DNA of 64,000 bases from Duganella sp. CF402 (GCF_900109645.1 NZ_FOBG01000001.1:3206262-3270261); one strand, 5' to 3'; shown: positions 28,467 through 38,008, counted from the stretch's first letter. Notes: generated by a model not told the origin, from the sequence alone. Numbers and translations: made by a program.

Positions 28467-31400
28467 GTGCGTATCGTAATCGACCTGCAGGGCGCCCAAT
28501 CGGAAAGCCGTTTTCGCGGCATCGGCCGCTACTCGCTGGCGCTGGCGCTGGGCGTGGCCCGCAACGCCGGCCAGCATGAAATCTGGCTGCTGCTGAACGG
28601 CGCGCTGCACGCCTCCATCGCCGACCTGCGCACCGCCTTCGCCGGCCTGGTGCCGCCCGAGCGCATCTGCGTGTTCGATGCGCCGACGCCGTGCGCCGAG
28701 CACGCCCCGGTGCACGGCCCGCGCGCGCGCGCCGGCGAGCTGCTGCGCGAATACGCGCTGGCCCAGCTGCAGCCGGATGCGGTGCTGGTCACCAGCCTGT
28801 TCGAAGGCTATGTCGACGATGCGCTGGTCTCGGTCGGCCGTTTCGACCGCAGCGGCTTTACCGCCGTGGTGCAGTACGACCTGATCCCGTTCCTGAACCC
28901 GGCCGCCTACCTGGTGCAGCCGTCGCAGCGCGACTACTACGAGCGCAAGATCGCCTCGCTGCGCAATGCCGGCCTGCTGCTGGCGATTTCCGACTACTCG
29001 CGCCAGGAGGCGATCGACGCGCTGCAGCTCGAGCCGCAGCAAGTGGTGTCGATCTCCACCGCCGTGGACGAGATGTTCCAGCCGGCCGACAGCAACGCCG
29101 CCGAACTGGCCGCGCTGCGCGCCCGCTTCGGCGTCACGCGCGAGATGCTGATGTACGCGCCCGGCGGCTTTGACGCGCGCAAGAATATCGACGGCCTGGT
29201 GACGGCCTTCAGTCTGTTGCCGGCAGCCGTGCGCGCGCGCCACCAGTTGCTGATCGCCAGCAAGTTCGACCAGAACGAGCGGCGCAAGCTGGAAGCCCAC
29301 GCCCTGCAGTGCGGGCTGGGCGCGGACGAGTTGATCCTCACCGGCTACGTCGACAACGATACCCTGATCGCGCTGTACCGCGCCGCCACCCTGTTCATCT
29401 TCCCGTCCAAACACGAAGGCTTCGGCCTGCCGGCGCTGGAAGCGATGGCCTGCGGCGCGCTGGTAATCGGCGCCAACAACACCAGCATCCCGGAAGTGAT
29501 CGGCTGCGAGGAGGCGCTGTTCGACGCCAGCGAGCCAGCCGCCATCGCCGCCAAGATCGGCGAAGTGCTGAGCGACGACGCGCTGCGCGAGCGGCTGCGC
29601 GCGCACGGCCGCCTGCAAGCCAAAAAATTCAGCTGGGACCACAGCGCCCAGCGCGCCCTGCGTGCGCTGGAAGCCGAGCATGCGGCCCGCAGCGCCGCCG
29701 CCCTGCCGGCACAAGTCGCGCCGGCCGGCGCCAAGCCGCGCATCGCGCTGGTGTCGCCGATGCCGCCCGAGAAAACCGGCGTGGCCGACTACACCAACCG
29801 CGTGCTGCCGACCCTGCTGCCCTACTTCGACGTCGACCTGATCGTCAACCAGCCGACCGTCACGCTGCCGCCCGAGACCAGCCACGTGCGCTGGTACGAC
29901 GCCGCCTGGCTGCGCGCCCACGCCGACCAGTACGCGCACATCGTCTACCAGTTCGGCAACAGCCCGTTCCACAGCTATATGCTGCCGCTGCTGCAAGACC
30001 TGCCGGGCGTGGTGGTGCTGCACGACTTCTTCCTGAGCAGCATGCTGGCCTATGAGCAGATCAACGGCAATATGCCGGGCGCCTGGACCCGCGCGCTGCT
30101 GCACTCGCACGGCTATGCCGCCGTGCGCGACGGCCTGCAGCCGCAAGGCATGGAAGCGGCGCGCGACCTGTGGCCGTGCAACCTCGAGATCCTGCAGCAG
30201 GCCAGCCATGTGATCGTCCATTCCGACTACGCGCGCCAGCTGGCGGCCGACTGGTACGGTCCGGAAGCGGGTTGCGACTGGAGCATGGCGCAGTTGCCGC
30301 GCGCAGTGCCGGAAGTGCACGACCGCGCCGCCGCGCGCGCCGCGCTGGGCATCGCGCCGGACGCGTTCGTGGTCTGCAATTTCGGCTTCATCGGCCCGAG
30401 CAAGCAGTGCCTGGAACTGCTGCAGGCGTGGCTGGCGTCCAGCCTGCACCAGGACCGCCAGTGCCAGCTGATTTTCGTCGGCGCCAACCACGGCGGCGAC
30501 TATGGCCTCAGCATCACCGATACCATCGCCGCCGCCAACGCCCAGCAGCAAGTGCGCATCTCCGGCTGGATCTCGGACGAGGACTACCTGAACTACCTGC
30601 AGGCGGCCGACGTCGGCGTGCAGCTGCGCACCACCTCGCGCGGCGAAACCTCGGGCACGGTGCTGGACTGCCTGATCTACCAGCTGCCGACCATCATCAA
30701 CGCCAACGGCGCGATGGCCGAATTCCCGCACGACGCGGTGTGGATGCTGCCCGACCAGTTCGAGCGCGGCGAGTTGATCGGCGCACTGGAGACCCTGCGC
30801 AACGACAACGCCCGCCGCGCCGAATTGAGCCGCGCCGGCTTCGCGCTGATGGGCACCCGCAACAGCCCCGAGCGCGTCGGCCGCATGTACTACGAAGCAC
30901 TGGCGCGCGCCGCCGAGCGCAAGGGCCGCAGCCGCCCGGCGCTGGTGCAAGGCCTGCTGGCCACGCCTGGCCTGCTCACTGGCGATGAAGCCAGCGACGA
31001 CACCATGCTGCAACAGCTGGCGCGCTGCATCGCGCACGCGCCCGATCCGCTGCACCCGCGCCAGTTGCTGGTCGACGTCACCACCATCGCGCGCCACGAC
31101 CTGAAGACCGGCATCGAGCGCGTGGTGCGCAACCAGTTGCTGGAACTGCTGCAGCTGCGCGCCAGCGGCTGGCGCGTGGAGCCGGTCTACCTGAGCAAGG
31201 AAGACGGCCGCTATCGCTACCGCTACGCGCGCAACTACGCCGCCAAACTGCTCGGCATCGAGGCCACGCTGGCCGGCGCCGATCCGCTGCTGGACGTGCA
31301 GGCCGGCGACGTCTACTACAGCGCCGACCACGCGCCGCACGCGGTGATGGAAGCGGCGCGCGACGGCGTGTATGCCGAGCTGCGCGCGCGCGGCGTGACG

Positions 31401-32270
31401 CTGAACTGGCTGGTGCACGATCTGCTGCCGGTGCTGCGGCCGGAATTCTTCCCGGTCGGCGCCGACGCCGTGCACGGCGCCTGGCTGCACAGCGCGGCCG
31501 GCATGGCCGACCGCCTGATCTGCATTTCCGCCGCCGTGGCCGACGAGCTGCAAGCCTGGCTGAAGGCGGAACACGCGCCGCGCATTCCACCGCTGGCGGT
31601 GCTGCATCACGGCGCCGATCTGGTGGCCGGCGCCTCCGCCGTGGCCCCGGCGGCAAGCGCGGCAAGCACCAAAGCAGACGCGCTGCCGCTGCTGGCCCAG
31701 CTGGCGCACACGCCAAGCTTCCTGATGGTCGGCACCATCGAGCCGCGCAAAGGCCACCTGCAGGCGCTGGATGCGTTTGAACAGCTGTGGCGCGACGGCG
31801 TCGAGGCGCACCTGGTCATCGTCGGCAACGAAGGCTGGAAGGCGCTGCCGGCGTCCGAACGCCGCACCATCCCGGCCATCGTCAACCGGCTGAGCCGCCA
31901 TCCGCAACTGGGCCAGCGCCTGCACTGGCTGCAAGGGCTTGACGACGGCGCGCTGCAGCAGCTGTACCGCGCCAGCAGCTGCCTGCTGCAGCCGAGCGAA
32001 GGCGAAGGCTTCGGCCTGCCGCTGATCGAGGCGGCCAGCTACGGCATGCCGCTGCTGCTGCGCGATATCCCGGTGTGCCGCGAAGTGGCGGGCGACAACG
32101 CCAGCTACTTCAGCGGCATGGACGGCGCCGCCCTGGCGCGCGCCGTGCAGGACTGGCTGGCGCTGCACGCGGATGGCCGCCATCCTGGCTCGCAAGCGAT
32201 GCGCTGGAACAGCTGGCGCGACAACGCGCACCAGCTGCTGGCCATCATCGGCGGCAAGGACGCAGCATGA
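28467..32270 (+). CDS. Three-domain GT4 glycosyltransferase (polysaccharide polymerase candidate)
   Basis: A 1267-residue cytosolic protein built of three GT-B modules. Module 1 (1-~405) has FRGIGRYSLALA, GGFDARKNIDGL, and the family 4 FPSKHEGFGLPALEAM. Module 2 (~420-815) starts IALVSPMPPEKTGVADYTN but its EXE region is degenerate (RTTSRGETSGTV). Module 3 (~860-1267) has TGIERVVRNQ, GTIEPRKGHLQAL, and PSEGEGFGLPLIEA. Multi-domain GT4 enzymes such as WbdA synthesise whole repeat units processively. The GTG start is supported by an AAGGA ribosome site and a three-base gap from the upstream gene. Confidence 0.9.
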   Translation: MRIVIDLQGAQSESRFRGIGRYSLALALGVARNAGQHEIWLLLNGALHASIADLRTAFAGLVPPERICVFDAPTPCAEHAPVHGPRARAGELLREYALAQLQPDAVLVTSLFEGYVDDALVSVGRFDRSGFTAVVQYDLIPFLNPAAYLVQPSQRDYYERKIASLRNAGLLLAISDYSRQEAIDALQLEPQQVVSISTAVDEMFQPADSNAAELAALRARFGVTREMLMYAPGGFDARKNIDGLVTAFSLLPAAVRARHQLLIASKFDQNERRKLEAHALQCGLGADELILTGYVDNDTLIALYRAATLFIFPSKHEGFGLPALEAMACGALVIGANNTSIPEVIGCEEALFDASEPAAIAAKIGEVLSDDALRERLRAHGRLQAKKFSWDHSAQRALRALEAEHAARSAAALPAQVAPAGAKPRIALVSPMPPEKTGVADYTNRVLPTLLPYFDVDLIVNQPTVTLPPETSHVRWYDAAWLRAHADQYAHIVYQFGNSPFHSYMLPLLQDLPGVVVLHDFFLSSMLAYEQINGNMPGAWTRALLHSHGYAAVRDGLQPQGMEAARDLWPCNLEILQQASHVIVHSDYARQLAADWYGPEAGCDWSMAQLPRAVPEVHDRAAARAALGIAPDAFVVCNFGFIGPSKQCLELLQAWLASSLHQDRQCQLIFVGANHGGDYGLSITDTIAAANAQQQVRISGWISDEDYLNYLQAADVGVQLRTTSRGETSGTVLDCLIYQLPTIINANGAMAEFPHDAVWMLPDQFERGELIGALETLRNDNARRAELSRAGFALMGTRNSPERVGRMYYEALARAAERKGRSRPALVQGLLATPGLLTGDEASDDTMLQQLARCIAHAPDPLHPRQLLVDVTTIARHDLKTGIERVVRNQLLELLQLRASGWRVEPVYLSKEDGRYRYRYARNYAAKLLGIEATLAGADPLLDVQAGDVYYSADHAPHAVMEAARDGVYAELRARGVTLNWLVHDLLPVLRPEFFPVGADAVHGAWLHSAAGMADRLICISAAVADELQAWLKAEHAPRIPPLAVLHHGADLVAGASAVAPAASAASTKADALPLLAQLAHTPSFLMVGTIEPRKGHLQALDAFEQLWRDGVEAHLVIVGNEGWKALPASERRTIPAIVNRLSRHPQLGQRLHWLQGLDDGALQQLYRASSCLLQPSEGEGFGLPLIEAASYGMPLLLRDIPVCREVAGDNASYFSGMDGAALARAVQDWLALHADGRHPGSQAMRWNSWRDNAHQLLAIIGGKDAA

Positions 32271-33517
32271 ACCAGCCGCTGCGCCAACCCGCACCAGCGC
32301 CGCGTGCCGCCCCTCCCCAGCGCCACGCGCGGCGCAAGGCGCTGCGCGCCAGCCGCCTGCTGCTGCCAGCCGCGCTGCTGGCCCTGAGCGTGGGGCCGGC
32401 GCTGCTGGCCTTCATCAGCGCCGCGCCGCAAGCCGATGCCTGGCTGGAGCGCCACATCGCCGACAAGCATGTGGTGCATGTCTACCGCAACCACGTGTCG
32501 CCGGTGGAGGAACTGCGCCCGCTGGCGCCGCTGCCCGACCTGAAGGAGTGGTGGCCGGTCGAGCGTTTCTACAGCCGCTTCGAACGCTGGTTCAGCGACC
32601 ACCTCGGCTGGCGCACCCTGATGATCCGCGCCAAGAACGAACTCGATTACCGCCTGTTCAACTCGTCCACCCGTGTCTACTTCGGCGCCGATGGTGAACT
32701 GTATGGCCGCAATCTGATCGACAACGAAATGCCGGCCACCGAACGCCTGCTGGCCGAGCCGGCGCGCGCGCAAGCGGTGTACGACGGCGTGCTGGCCTTC
32801 AACGCGCAGCTGCAGGCGCAAGGCGTCACCATGCTGCTGGTCGCGCCGATCCAGAAGCAGTACTACACGCGCGAGCGCCTGCCCTCGTTTGCGCCGCAGG
32901 TGCCGGACGATTCCCACTTCCTGGCTCTGTACCAGCGCCTGAAAAGCGCGCCAGGCCTGCACTTCATCGACGTCAAGCGCCACCTCGACGACAACCGTGG
33001 CAAGTTCCCGCTGTTCTACAAGCAGGACTTCCACTGGACCGACCTGACCGCGATGGTGGTGGCGGCCGATGTCACCGACACCATTGCCGGCATGGAAGGC
33101 AGCGCGCTGCGCTGGCGCCATCCGCTGGAAGCCGATTACCAGCCCTTCGTCGGTTCCGAGGCGCGCTTTGCCGCCCGCCTCAACCTGAAAGAGCAAGTCA
33201 TCGAGCCGCAGTTGAAGCGCACCTGGACGCCGCGCCACCACGACATCCAGGCCGCGCCCGGCAGCGGCTGGGAATTCAGCACCGATGTGCTGGACGATCC
33301 GGCGCTGCTGCCGTCCACCTGCATGTACGGCAACAGCTTCAGCGACGGCATGCTGCGCGCCGGCCTGACCGAGCACTTCCGCCAGTTCCACAAGCTGAGC
33401 CGAGGCCTGATGCCGCCGCAAGTGCCGGCCCTGCTGCAGGGCCGGTGCCGCTACCTGATCGTGCAAATCCTGGATATCCAGAGCGGCCACTGGGCCGCGC
33501 TGGCCCCCACCCCATAA
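32267..33517 (+). CDS. AlgX/AlgJ-like SGNH O-acetyltransferase domain protein
   Basis: A 416-residue protein with one N-terminal membrane anchor (LLLPAALLALSVGPALLAF), so the catalytic domain should be periplasmic. It shows the AlgX/AlgJ catalytic pattern: D254 and H256 in KQDFHW and serine S357 in YGNSFSDGM. Such proteins transfer acetyl groups to exported polysaccharide. It overlaps the glycosyltransferase by ATGA and is 16 bases before an MBOAT acyltransferase, its usual partner. Confidence 0.85.
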   Translation: MNQPLRQPAPAPRAAPPQRHARRKALRASRLLLPAALLALSVGPALLAFISAAPQADAWLERHIADKHVVHVYRNHVSPVEELRPLAPLPDLKEWWPVERFYSRFERWFSDHLGWRTLMIRAKNELDYRLFNSSTRVYFGADGELYGRNLIDNEMPATERLLAEPARAQAVYDGVLAFNAQLQAQGVTMLLVAPIQKQYYTRERLPSFAPQVPDDSHFLALYQRLKSAPGLHFIDVKRHLDDNRGKFPLFYKQDFHWTDLTAMVVAADVTDTIAGMEGSALRWRHPLEADYQPFVGSEARFAARLNLKEQVIEPQLKRTWTPRHHDIQAAPGSGWEFSTDVLDDPALLPSTCMYGNSFSDGMLRAGLTEHFRQFHKLSRGLMPPQVPALLQGRCRYLIVQILDIQSGHWAALAPTP

Positions 33518-33533
33518 CGCCACCGACGACATC

Positions 33534-34946
33534 ATGGTTTTTTCCTCGCCAGGCTTTTTGTTCCTGTTCTTTCCGCTGTTCTACCTGATGTACTTTGCGC
33601 TGCCGCGCGGCTGGCGCAACAGCTACATTCTGCTGGCCAGTTTCGTGTTCTACGTGCTGGGCGCAGGCGCGCTGACGGTGGTGGCGCTGGTGCTGTTGCT
33701 GGCCAACTGGCTGCTGGCCGGGGTGATCGGCGCGCGCCGCGAGCAGCAGCCGCAGCAGGCGCGCGCGCTGCTGGCGGGCGGCATCGCGCTCAACCTGCTG
33801 CCGCTGCTGTTCTTCAAATACCTGCTGTTCCTGGCGCAACTGCTGCAAGACCTGAGCGGCTGGCAAGCCACGGCGCCGGTGCGCGAGCTGGGCATCGTGC
33901 TGCCGCTGGGGATTTCGTTCTATGTGTTCCACTTCCTGTCCTACCTGCTGGACGTGCACGCCGGCCGCATCGCGCCCGAGCGCAGCCTGCAGAAATTCGC
34001 CATCTACATCTTCCTGTTCCCGCACCTGATCGCCGGACCGGTGGTGCGCTACGCCGAGGTGCGCGAACAGCTGCACATCCGCCACCGCGCCGGCACCAGC
34101 CGCCAGCTGTTCTGGGGGCTGCTGATCTTCATCGTCGGCCTGTCCAAGAAGCTGCTGATCGCCGACCCGCTGGGCGTGGTGGCTGACGGCATCTACCGTC
34201 CCGGCGCTGAACTGAGCGCCTACTCGGCGTGGCTGGGCGCGGCCTGCTATTCGTTCCAGATCTATTTCGATTTCTCCGGCTACACCGACATGGCGATCGG
34301 GCTGGCGCGCATCATGGGCTTCCGCTTCCCGCGCAACTTCAACCGTCCGTACGCGGCCGCCAGCATCACCGAATTCTGGCAGCGCTGGCACATGACGCTG
34401 TCGCGCTTCTTCCGCGACTACGTCTACATCCCGCTGGGCGGCAACCGTGGCAGCGCCTGGCGCACGTATCGCAACCTGATGGTGGTGTTTGTGCTGTGCG
34501 CACTGTGGCACGGCGCCGCCTACACCTTCCTGGCGTGGGGCGTCGGCCACGGCCTGCTGCTGGTGCTGGAACGCGCCGGCTGGCTCAAGCTGGACAAGCT
34601 GCGCCTCGGCAGCCTGCCGGTGTTCGTGCTGGCGACCTTGCTGTGGGTGCCGTTCCGCGCGCCGACGCTGGCGCAGGCCGGCCAGGTGCTGCACGCGATG
34701 TTCGGCGGCGCACCGGCGTGGCTGCCGCACGACCGCATGCTGGCCGATCCGAAGGTGATGTTTGTGCTGGCGCTGGCGGCGCTGGTCTGCCTGCTGCCGG
34801 ACCGTAGCGCGCTGCGCACTTACCAGGCCAGCTTCCGCCTTGGCGCCACGCCGCTGATGACGGTGTACTGCCTGGCGCTGTACGTGCTGTCCTGCATGGC
34901 CGTGGTCGAAGGCGGCTTCAACCCGTTTATTTACTTCCAGTTCTAG
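33534..34946 (+). CDS. MBOAT O-acyltransferase (AlgI-like)
   Basis: A 470-residue polytopic membrane protein starting MVFSSPGFLFLFFPLFY, the typical AlgI opening. It contains YFDFSGYTDMAIGLARIMGF, the NRPYAAASITEFWQRWHMTLSRF region, and the catalytic histidine H326 in ALWHGAAYTF. MBOAT proteins pass acetyl groups from the cytosol across the inner membrane to periplasmic SGNH partners such as the preceding gene. It closes the polysaccharide operon; its end overlaps the convergent membrane glycosyltransferase gene by 20 bases. Confidence 0.93.
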   Translation: MVFSSPGFLFLFFPLFYLMYFALPRGWRNSYILLASFVFYVLGAGALTVVALVLLLANWLLAGVIGARREQQPQQARALLAGGIALNLLPLLFFKYLLFLAQLLQDLSGWQATAPVRELGIVLPLGISFYVFHFLSYLLDVHAGRIAPERSLQKFAIYIFLFPHLIAGPVVRYAEVREQLHIRHRAGTSRQLFWGLLIFIVGLSKKLLIADPLGVVADGIYRPGAELSAYSAWLGAACYSFQIYFDFSGYTDMAIGLARIMGFRFPRNFNRPYAAASITEFWQRWHMTLSRFFRDYVYIPLGGNRGSAWRTYRNLMVVFVLCALWHGAAYTFLAWGVGHGLLLVLERAGWLKLDKLRLGSLPVFVLATLLWVPFRAPTLAQAGQVLHAMFGGAPAWLPHDRMLADPKVMFVLALAALVCLLPDRSALRTYQASFRLGATPLMTVYCLALYVLSCMAVVEGGFNPFIYFQF

Positions 34947-36585
34947 GCGGCTGCACCGGGCACAACTGGTAAGGATGCTGGTTGGTGCCCACGGCGGCCT
35001 GATACTTCACGCAGTCGGCCGGATCGAAAGTGATGCCGTAGCGGCCCAGCACTTCCTGCGCGGCCGGCCAGATCTTCTGGTTGTCGCCCTCGGCCTGCAG
35101 CATCACGTAGAACGGGCCGCGGCGCGCGGCCATCATCTCCAGCGCCTTGGCGCCATAGGCGGCCGACTCGGGGAAGCCGCCACCCAAGGCGACAAACGCC
35201 AGGCGGTCCGGGAACAGCGGCACCAGCCAGCTCATCGGCGGATCGCCGTGCACGGTGAAGATCATGTTTTGTTCAGGCTCGGGCAGCGGCGGCAATTGGG
35301 CCGTGGTCGGCGTGCGGGTCCAGCCGCCGTGGCCCCAGGAGGCGCCGGGGAAGGTCGCCACCGTGGCCAGCAGCAAGGCCCAGGCCGCCACATGGCGGCC
35401 GATGGCGGCAGGCATCAGGCGCTGCAGCGCCAGCCACAGCGCCAGCGGCGCCAGCAGTTCCAGCGGCACCAGGTAGCGGTAGATGCCGAACAGGTTCAGC
35501 CAGACCAGGTAGGACAGGCCGAAGAACAGCAGCGCATAGCCGGCCGGGCGTTCCAGCTTGCCGGCCGGGCGCTGGCCGGCGATAACGTCGCGCAGCAGGC
35601 GCACTGCCAGCGCCACGCCGGCCAGGTAGACCATCGGCCAGATCAGCTGGGTCAGCGCGATCTCGATCACGCGCTTGGAGTTGTAGCTGAAGATGAACGG
35701 CCACAGCAGCTTTTCAGCGATGCCCTTCGGAATCCAGCCGGTATCGCCGATGCCGATCGGCGCGGCCAGCGGCGCCTTGAAGATGTTGTTAAATTGCGGG
35801 AACAGCGGATTGCCGAAGGTGTGCCACATGCGCCAGTACCAGTGGCCGGCGCTGACGGCGATGCCGGCCAGCGTGCCCAGGCCGAACACGAACGCCAGCC
35901 GGAAGCGCAGCCAGAACGCCGCCGGCACGCCGAACAGCGCCAGGCACAGCGCCAGCGCATACATGGCGTTGGTCAGCTTGAGGCCGGTGCCGAAGCCGGC
36001 CAGCAGCCCGGCCAGCGCCACCGCGCGCCAGGCCGGCGCCCCGCCCTGCAGCAGCAGCGGCCAGGCGCGCAGCACCAGCAACAGCGCGCCCAGCACGGTC
36101 AGCGCGATCAGGTTGTCGCCCATCGTGTTGCCGAGTTCGGACAGGAAGCCGGGACCCAGCGTGCCAGCCAGCGCCAGCAGCAACGCCGCGCGGTGCGACT
36201 GCGGCGGCAGCAGGCGGCGTGCGATGGCGGCCAGCAGCACGAAGTTCAGGCCGTGCAGCCAGCCCATCACGAAGCCGGTCGCCGGCGCCGGCAGCACGGC
36301 GTTAAGGCCGTAGTACAGCAGGTCGATGGTGGGGTTGAAATAACTCTGCCACTGGCCAGGCGCGAGGTCGTAGCCGATCTTGCCGTGCACCAGCGCGAAC
36401 GGGTTGTACAGGTGGTAGTTGTGCAAGTCCCAGTTGTCGTCCTGGCCGTACAGCAGGGACAGCAGGCCAAACAGCACAGGCACCAGCAACAGCGCGCGCG
36501 CCAGCACCGCCGGGCGGTCCAGGGCGCGCCAGGCCGATGCAACGGTGCGCTCGAAGGAAAGCAGGGAGCGTCGTAGCAGCATCAT
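34927..36585 (-). CDS. Polytopic GT-C-like membrane glycosyltransferase candidate
   Basis: A 552-residue protein with about ten to twelve membrane helices and a first extracytoplasmic loop carrying DDNWDLHNYHLYNPFALV, an acidic cluster where GT-C enzymes hold their catalytic Asp. The family is not certain. Directly downstream of gtrA and a GtrB-like gene on the same strand, it takes the place of the serotype-specific transferase (GtrC/gtr-type) that moves sugar from the lipid carrier to a glycan. Start uncertain: ATG at 36585 or 36582 without a clear ribosome site, eight bases after gtrA ends. Confidence 0.7.
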   Translation of the reverse strand: MMLLRRSLLSFERTVASAWRALDRPAVLARALLLVPVLFGLLSLLYGQDDNWDLHNYHLYNPFALVHGKIGYDLAPGQWQSYFNPTIDLLYYGLNAVLPAPATGFVMGWLHGLNFVLLAAIARRLLPPQSHRAALLLALAGTLGPGFLSELGNTMGDNLIALTVLGALLLVLRAWPLLLQGGAPAWRAVALAGLLAGFGTGLKLTNAMYALALCLALFGVPAAFWLRFRLAFVFGLGTLAGIAVSAGHWYWRMWHTFGNPLFPQFNNIFKAPLAAPIGIGDTGWIPKGIAEKLLWPFIFSYNSKRVIEIALTQLIWPMVYLAGVALAVRLLRDVIAGQRPAGKLERPAGYALLFFGLSYLVWLNLFGIYRYLVPLELLAPLALWLALQRLMPAAIGRHVAAWALLLATVATFPGASWGHGGWTRTPTTAQLPPLPEPEQNMIFTVHGDPPMSWLVPLFPDRLAFVALGGGFPESAAYGAKALEMMAARRGPFYVMLQAEGDNQKIWPAAQEVLGRYGITFDPADCVKYQAAVGTNQHPYQLCPVQPPRTGSK

Positions 36586-36593
36586 GAGAGCAA

Positions 36594-36998
36594 TCAGGTT
36601 CGTTGGAAGACCAGCAGCTTGGCGCTGACGAAGTTGAGCAGCATGCCGGCCAGCGAGCCGGCCGCCACCGCCAGCAGCGGCGTCACGCGCCACGGCGGCA
36701 ACATCAGCACGCACAGCACCGACACCGCATAGTTAATGGCGCCGCCGCCCAGCATGGCGCCGAGGTAGCGGACAAATTCACGCAGGCTGGGCGCAGGCGG
36801 CGGATGGCCGGCGCTGGCAAAGGTGTAGCGGCGGTTGATCAGCCAGGTCAGGGTGACCGCGCACAGGAAGGACAGCAGGCGCGCCGGATACAGCGACAGG
36901 CCGGCGGCCAGTGCCAGGTAAAACGCCAGCGCGTCGCACGCCAGGCCGGCAACGCCGGCCACAGCAAAGCGCAACAGCTCGCGGCGGGTTTTACTCAT
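36594..36998 (-). CDS. gtrA: GtrA-family membrane protein
   Basis: A 134-residue protein with four membrane helices, usual for GtrA. Characteristic blocks are LLRFAVAGVAGLACDALAFY near the start and WLINRRYTFAS in the middle. GtrA proteins are proposed flippases for bactoprenol-linked glucose or related sugars. It overlaps the preceding GtrB-like gene by eight bases and is followed by a polytopic transferase, giving a three-gene decoration set. Confidence 0.9.
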   Translation of the reverse strand: MSKTRRELLRFAVAGVAGLACDALAFYLALAAGLSLYPARLLSFLCAVTLTWLINRRYTFASAGHPPPAPSLREFVRYLGAMLGGGAINYAVSVLCVLMLPPWRVTPLLAVAAGSLAGMLLNFVSAKLLVFQRT

Positions 36999-37980
36999 GG
37001 TGCGGCGCCGGGCCCGGAATGGCGAGGTAGGCGAAGCGTTTTTGCTCGATGCGGCCCTTGGTCACGGTGTCGAGGATCAGGCCGCAGGACAGCAGCACCA
37101 CCCCGAACAACGACAAGCCGGTGCACAGCACGGCGGTCGGCAGGCGCGGCACCAGCCCGGTCTGCAGGAAGGTCTCCAGCAGCGGCAGCGCCAGGCCGGC
37201 GGCGGCCAGCATGCACAGGCCGGCCAGCAGCGAGAAGAAGTGCAGCGGCTTTTCGTTCTTGAACAGCTTGGTGATCATCCACAGGATGCGGATGCCGTCG
37301 CGGTAGGTATTGAGCTTGCTGACCGAGCCTTCCGGGCGGGCGCCATAGCGCGTCGCCACTTCCGCCACCGGCATGCGCAGTTCCAGCGCGTGCACGGTCA
37401 GCTCGGTTTCGGTCTCGAAGCCGGCCGCGTGGGCGGCAAACGACTTGGCGTAGCGGCGCGAGAAGATGCGGTAGCCGGACAGCATGTCGGTGAAGGTATT
37501 GCCAAACACCACGCTGACGCAGCCGGTCAGCAGCTTGTTGCCGAAGCGGTGGCCGAAACGGTAGGCTTCCTGCTCGTCGGTAACGCGGGTGCCGACCACC
37601 ATGTCCAGGCCTTCGGCCACCAGCTTCTCGGCCAGTTGCGGCGCCACGCTGGCGTCATAGGTGTCGTCGCCGTCGACCATGATGTAGATGTCGGCGTCGA
37701 CATCGGCGAACATACGGCGGATCACATTGCCCTTGCCCTGCAGTGGCACGCTGCGCACGATGGCGCCGGCCTGGCGCGCGGCGGCGATGGTGGCGTCGCT
37801 GGAATTGTTGTCGAACACGTAGACGGCGGCCTGCGGCAGGCAGGTGTTGAAATCACGAACGATATTGCCAATGGTCAGGGCTTCGTTATAGCACGGCACG
37901 ATGACCGCGATGCGCTGGTTGCTAAGTATGCTCACTTGAATATGCCGTACCGTAAAATGGAGGAAAACCAAAGCGCGCAT
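36991..37980 (-). CDS. gtrB: Family 2 glycosyltransferase, GtrB/DPM1-like
   Basis: A 329-residue enzyme: a GT-A domain (IAVIVPCYNEALTIGNIV, DNNSSDAT, VDGDDTYD), then two C-terminal membrane helices (LAGLCMLAAAGLALPLL and LSLFGVVLLSCGLIL). This is the layout of GtrB, which loads a sugar onto undecaprenyl phosphate. The ATG at 37980 has an AAGG site but overlaps a TATAAT; a GTG at 37935 would give a 314-residue form starting just before the conserved domain, so the start is ambiguous. It is divergent from the radical SAM gene. Confidence 0.87.
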   Translation of the reverse strand: MRALVFLHFTVRHIQVSILSNQRIAVIVPCYNEALTIGNIVRDFNTCLPQAAVYVFDNNSSDATIAAARQAGAIVRSVPLQGKGNVIRRMFADVDADIYIMVDGDDTYDASVAPQLAEKLVAEGLDMVVGTRVTDEQEAYRFGHRFGNKLLTGCVSVVFGNTFTDMLSGYRIFSRRYAKSFAAHAAGFETETELTVHALELRMPVAEVATRYGARPEGSVSKLNTYRDGIRILWMITKLFKNEKPLHFFSLLAGLCMLAAAGLALPLLETFLQTGLVPRLPTAVLCTGLSLFGVVLLSCGLILDTVTKGRIEQKRFAYLAIPGPAPHHE

Positions 37981-38002
37981 TATACCTTGCCGGCCCCTGG
38001 CT

Positions 38003-38008
38003 TATAAT
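38003..38008 (+). promoter_or_regulatory. -10 candidate of the radical SAM gene
   Basis: TATAAT 53 bases before the ATG, in the divergent gap. A second TATAAT on the minus strand at 37983-37978 may serve the GtrB-like gene. Neither has a well-spaced -35. Confidence 0.35.

Noticed and set aside
27048..32294. A 1748-codon open frame on the minus strand opposite the wzt-methyltransferase-glycosyltransferase genes
   Set aside because: It is antisense to three genes with clear catalytic motifs. Its translation is His/Gln/Arg/Ala-rich with no domain, as expected for a reverse frame in high-GC coding DNA.
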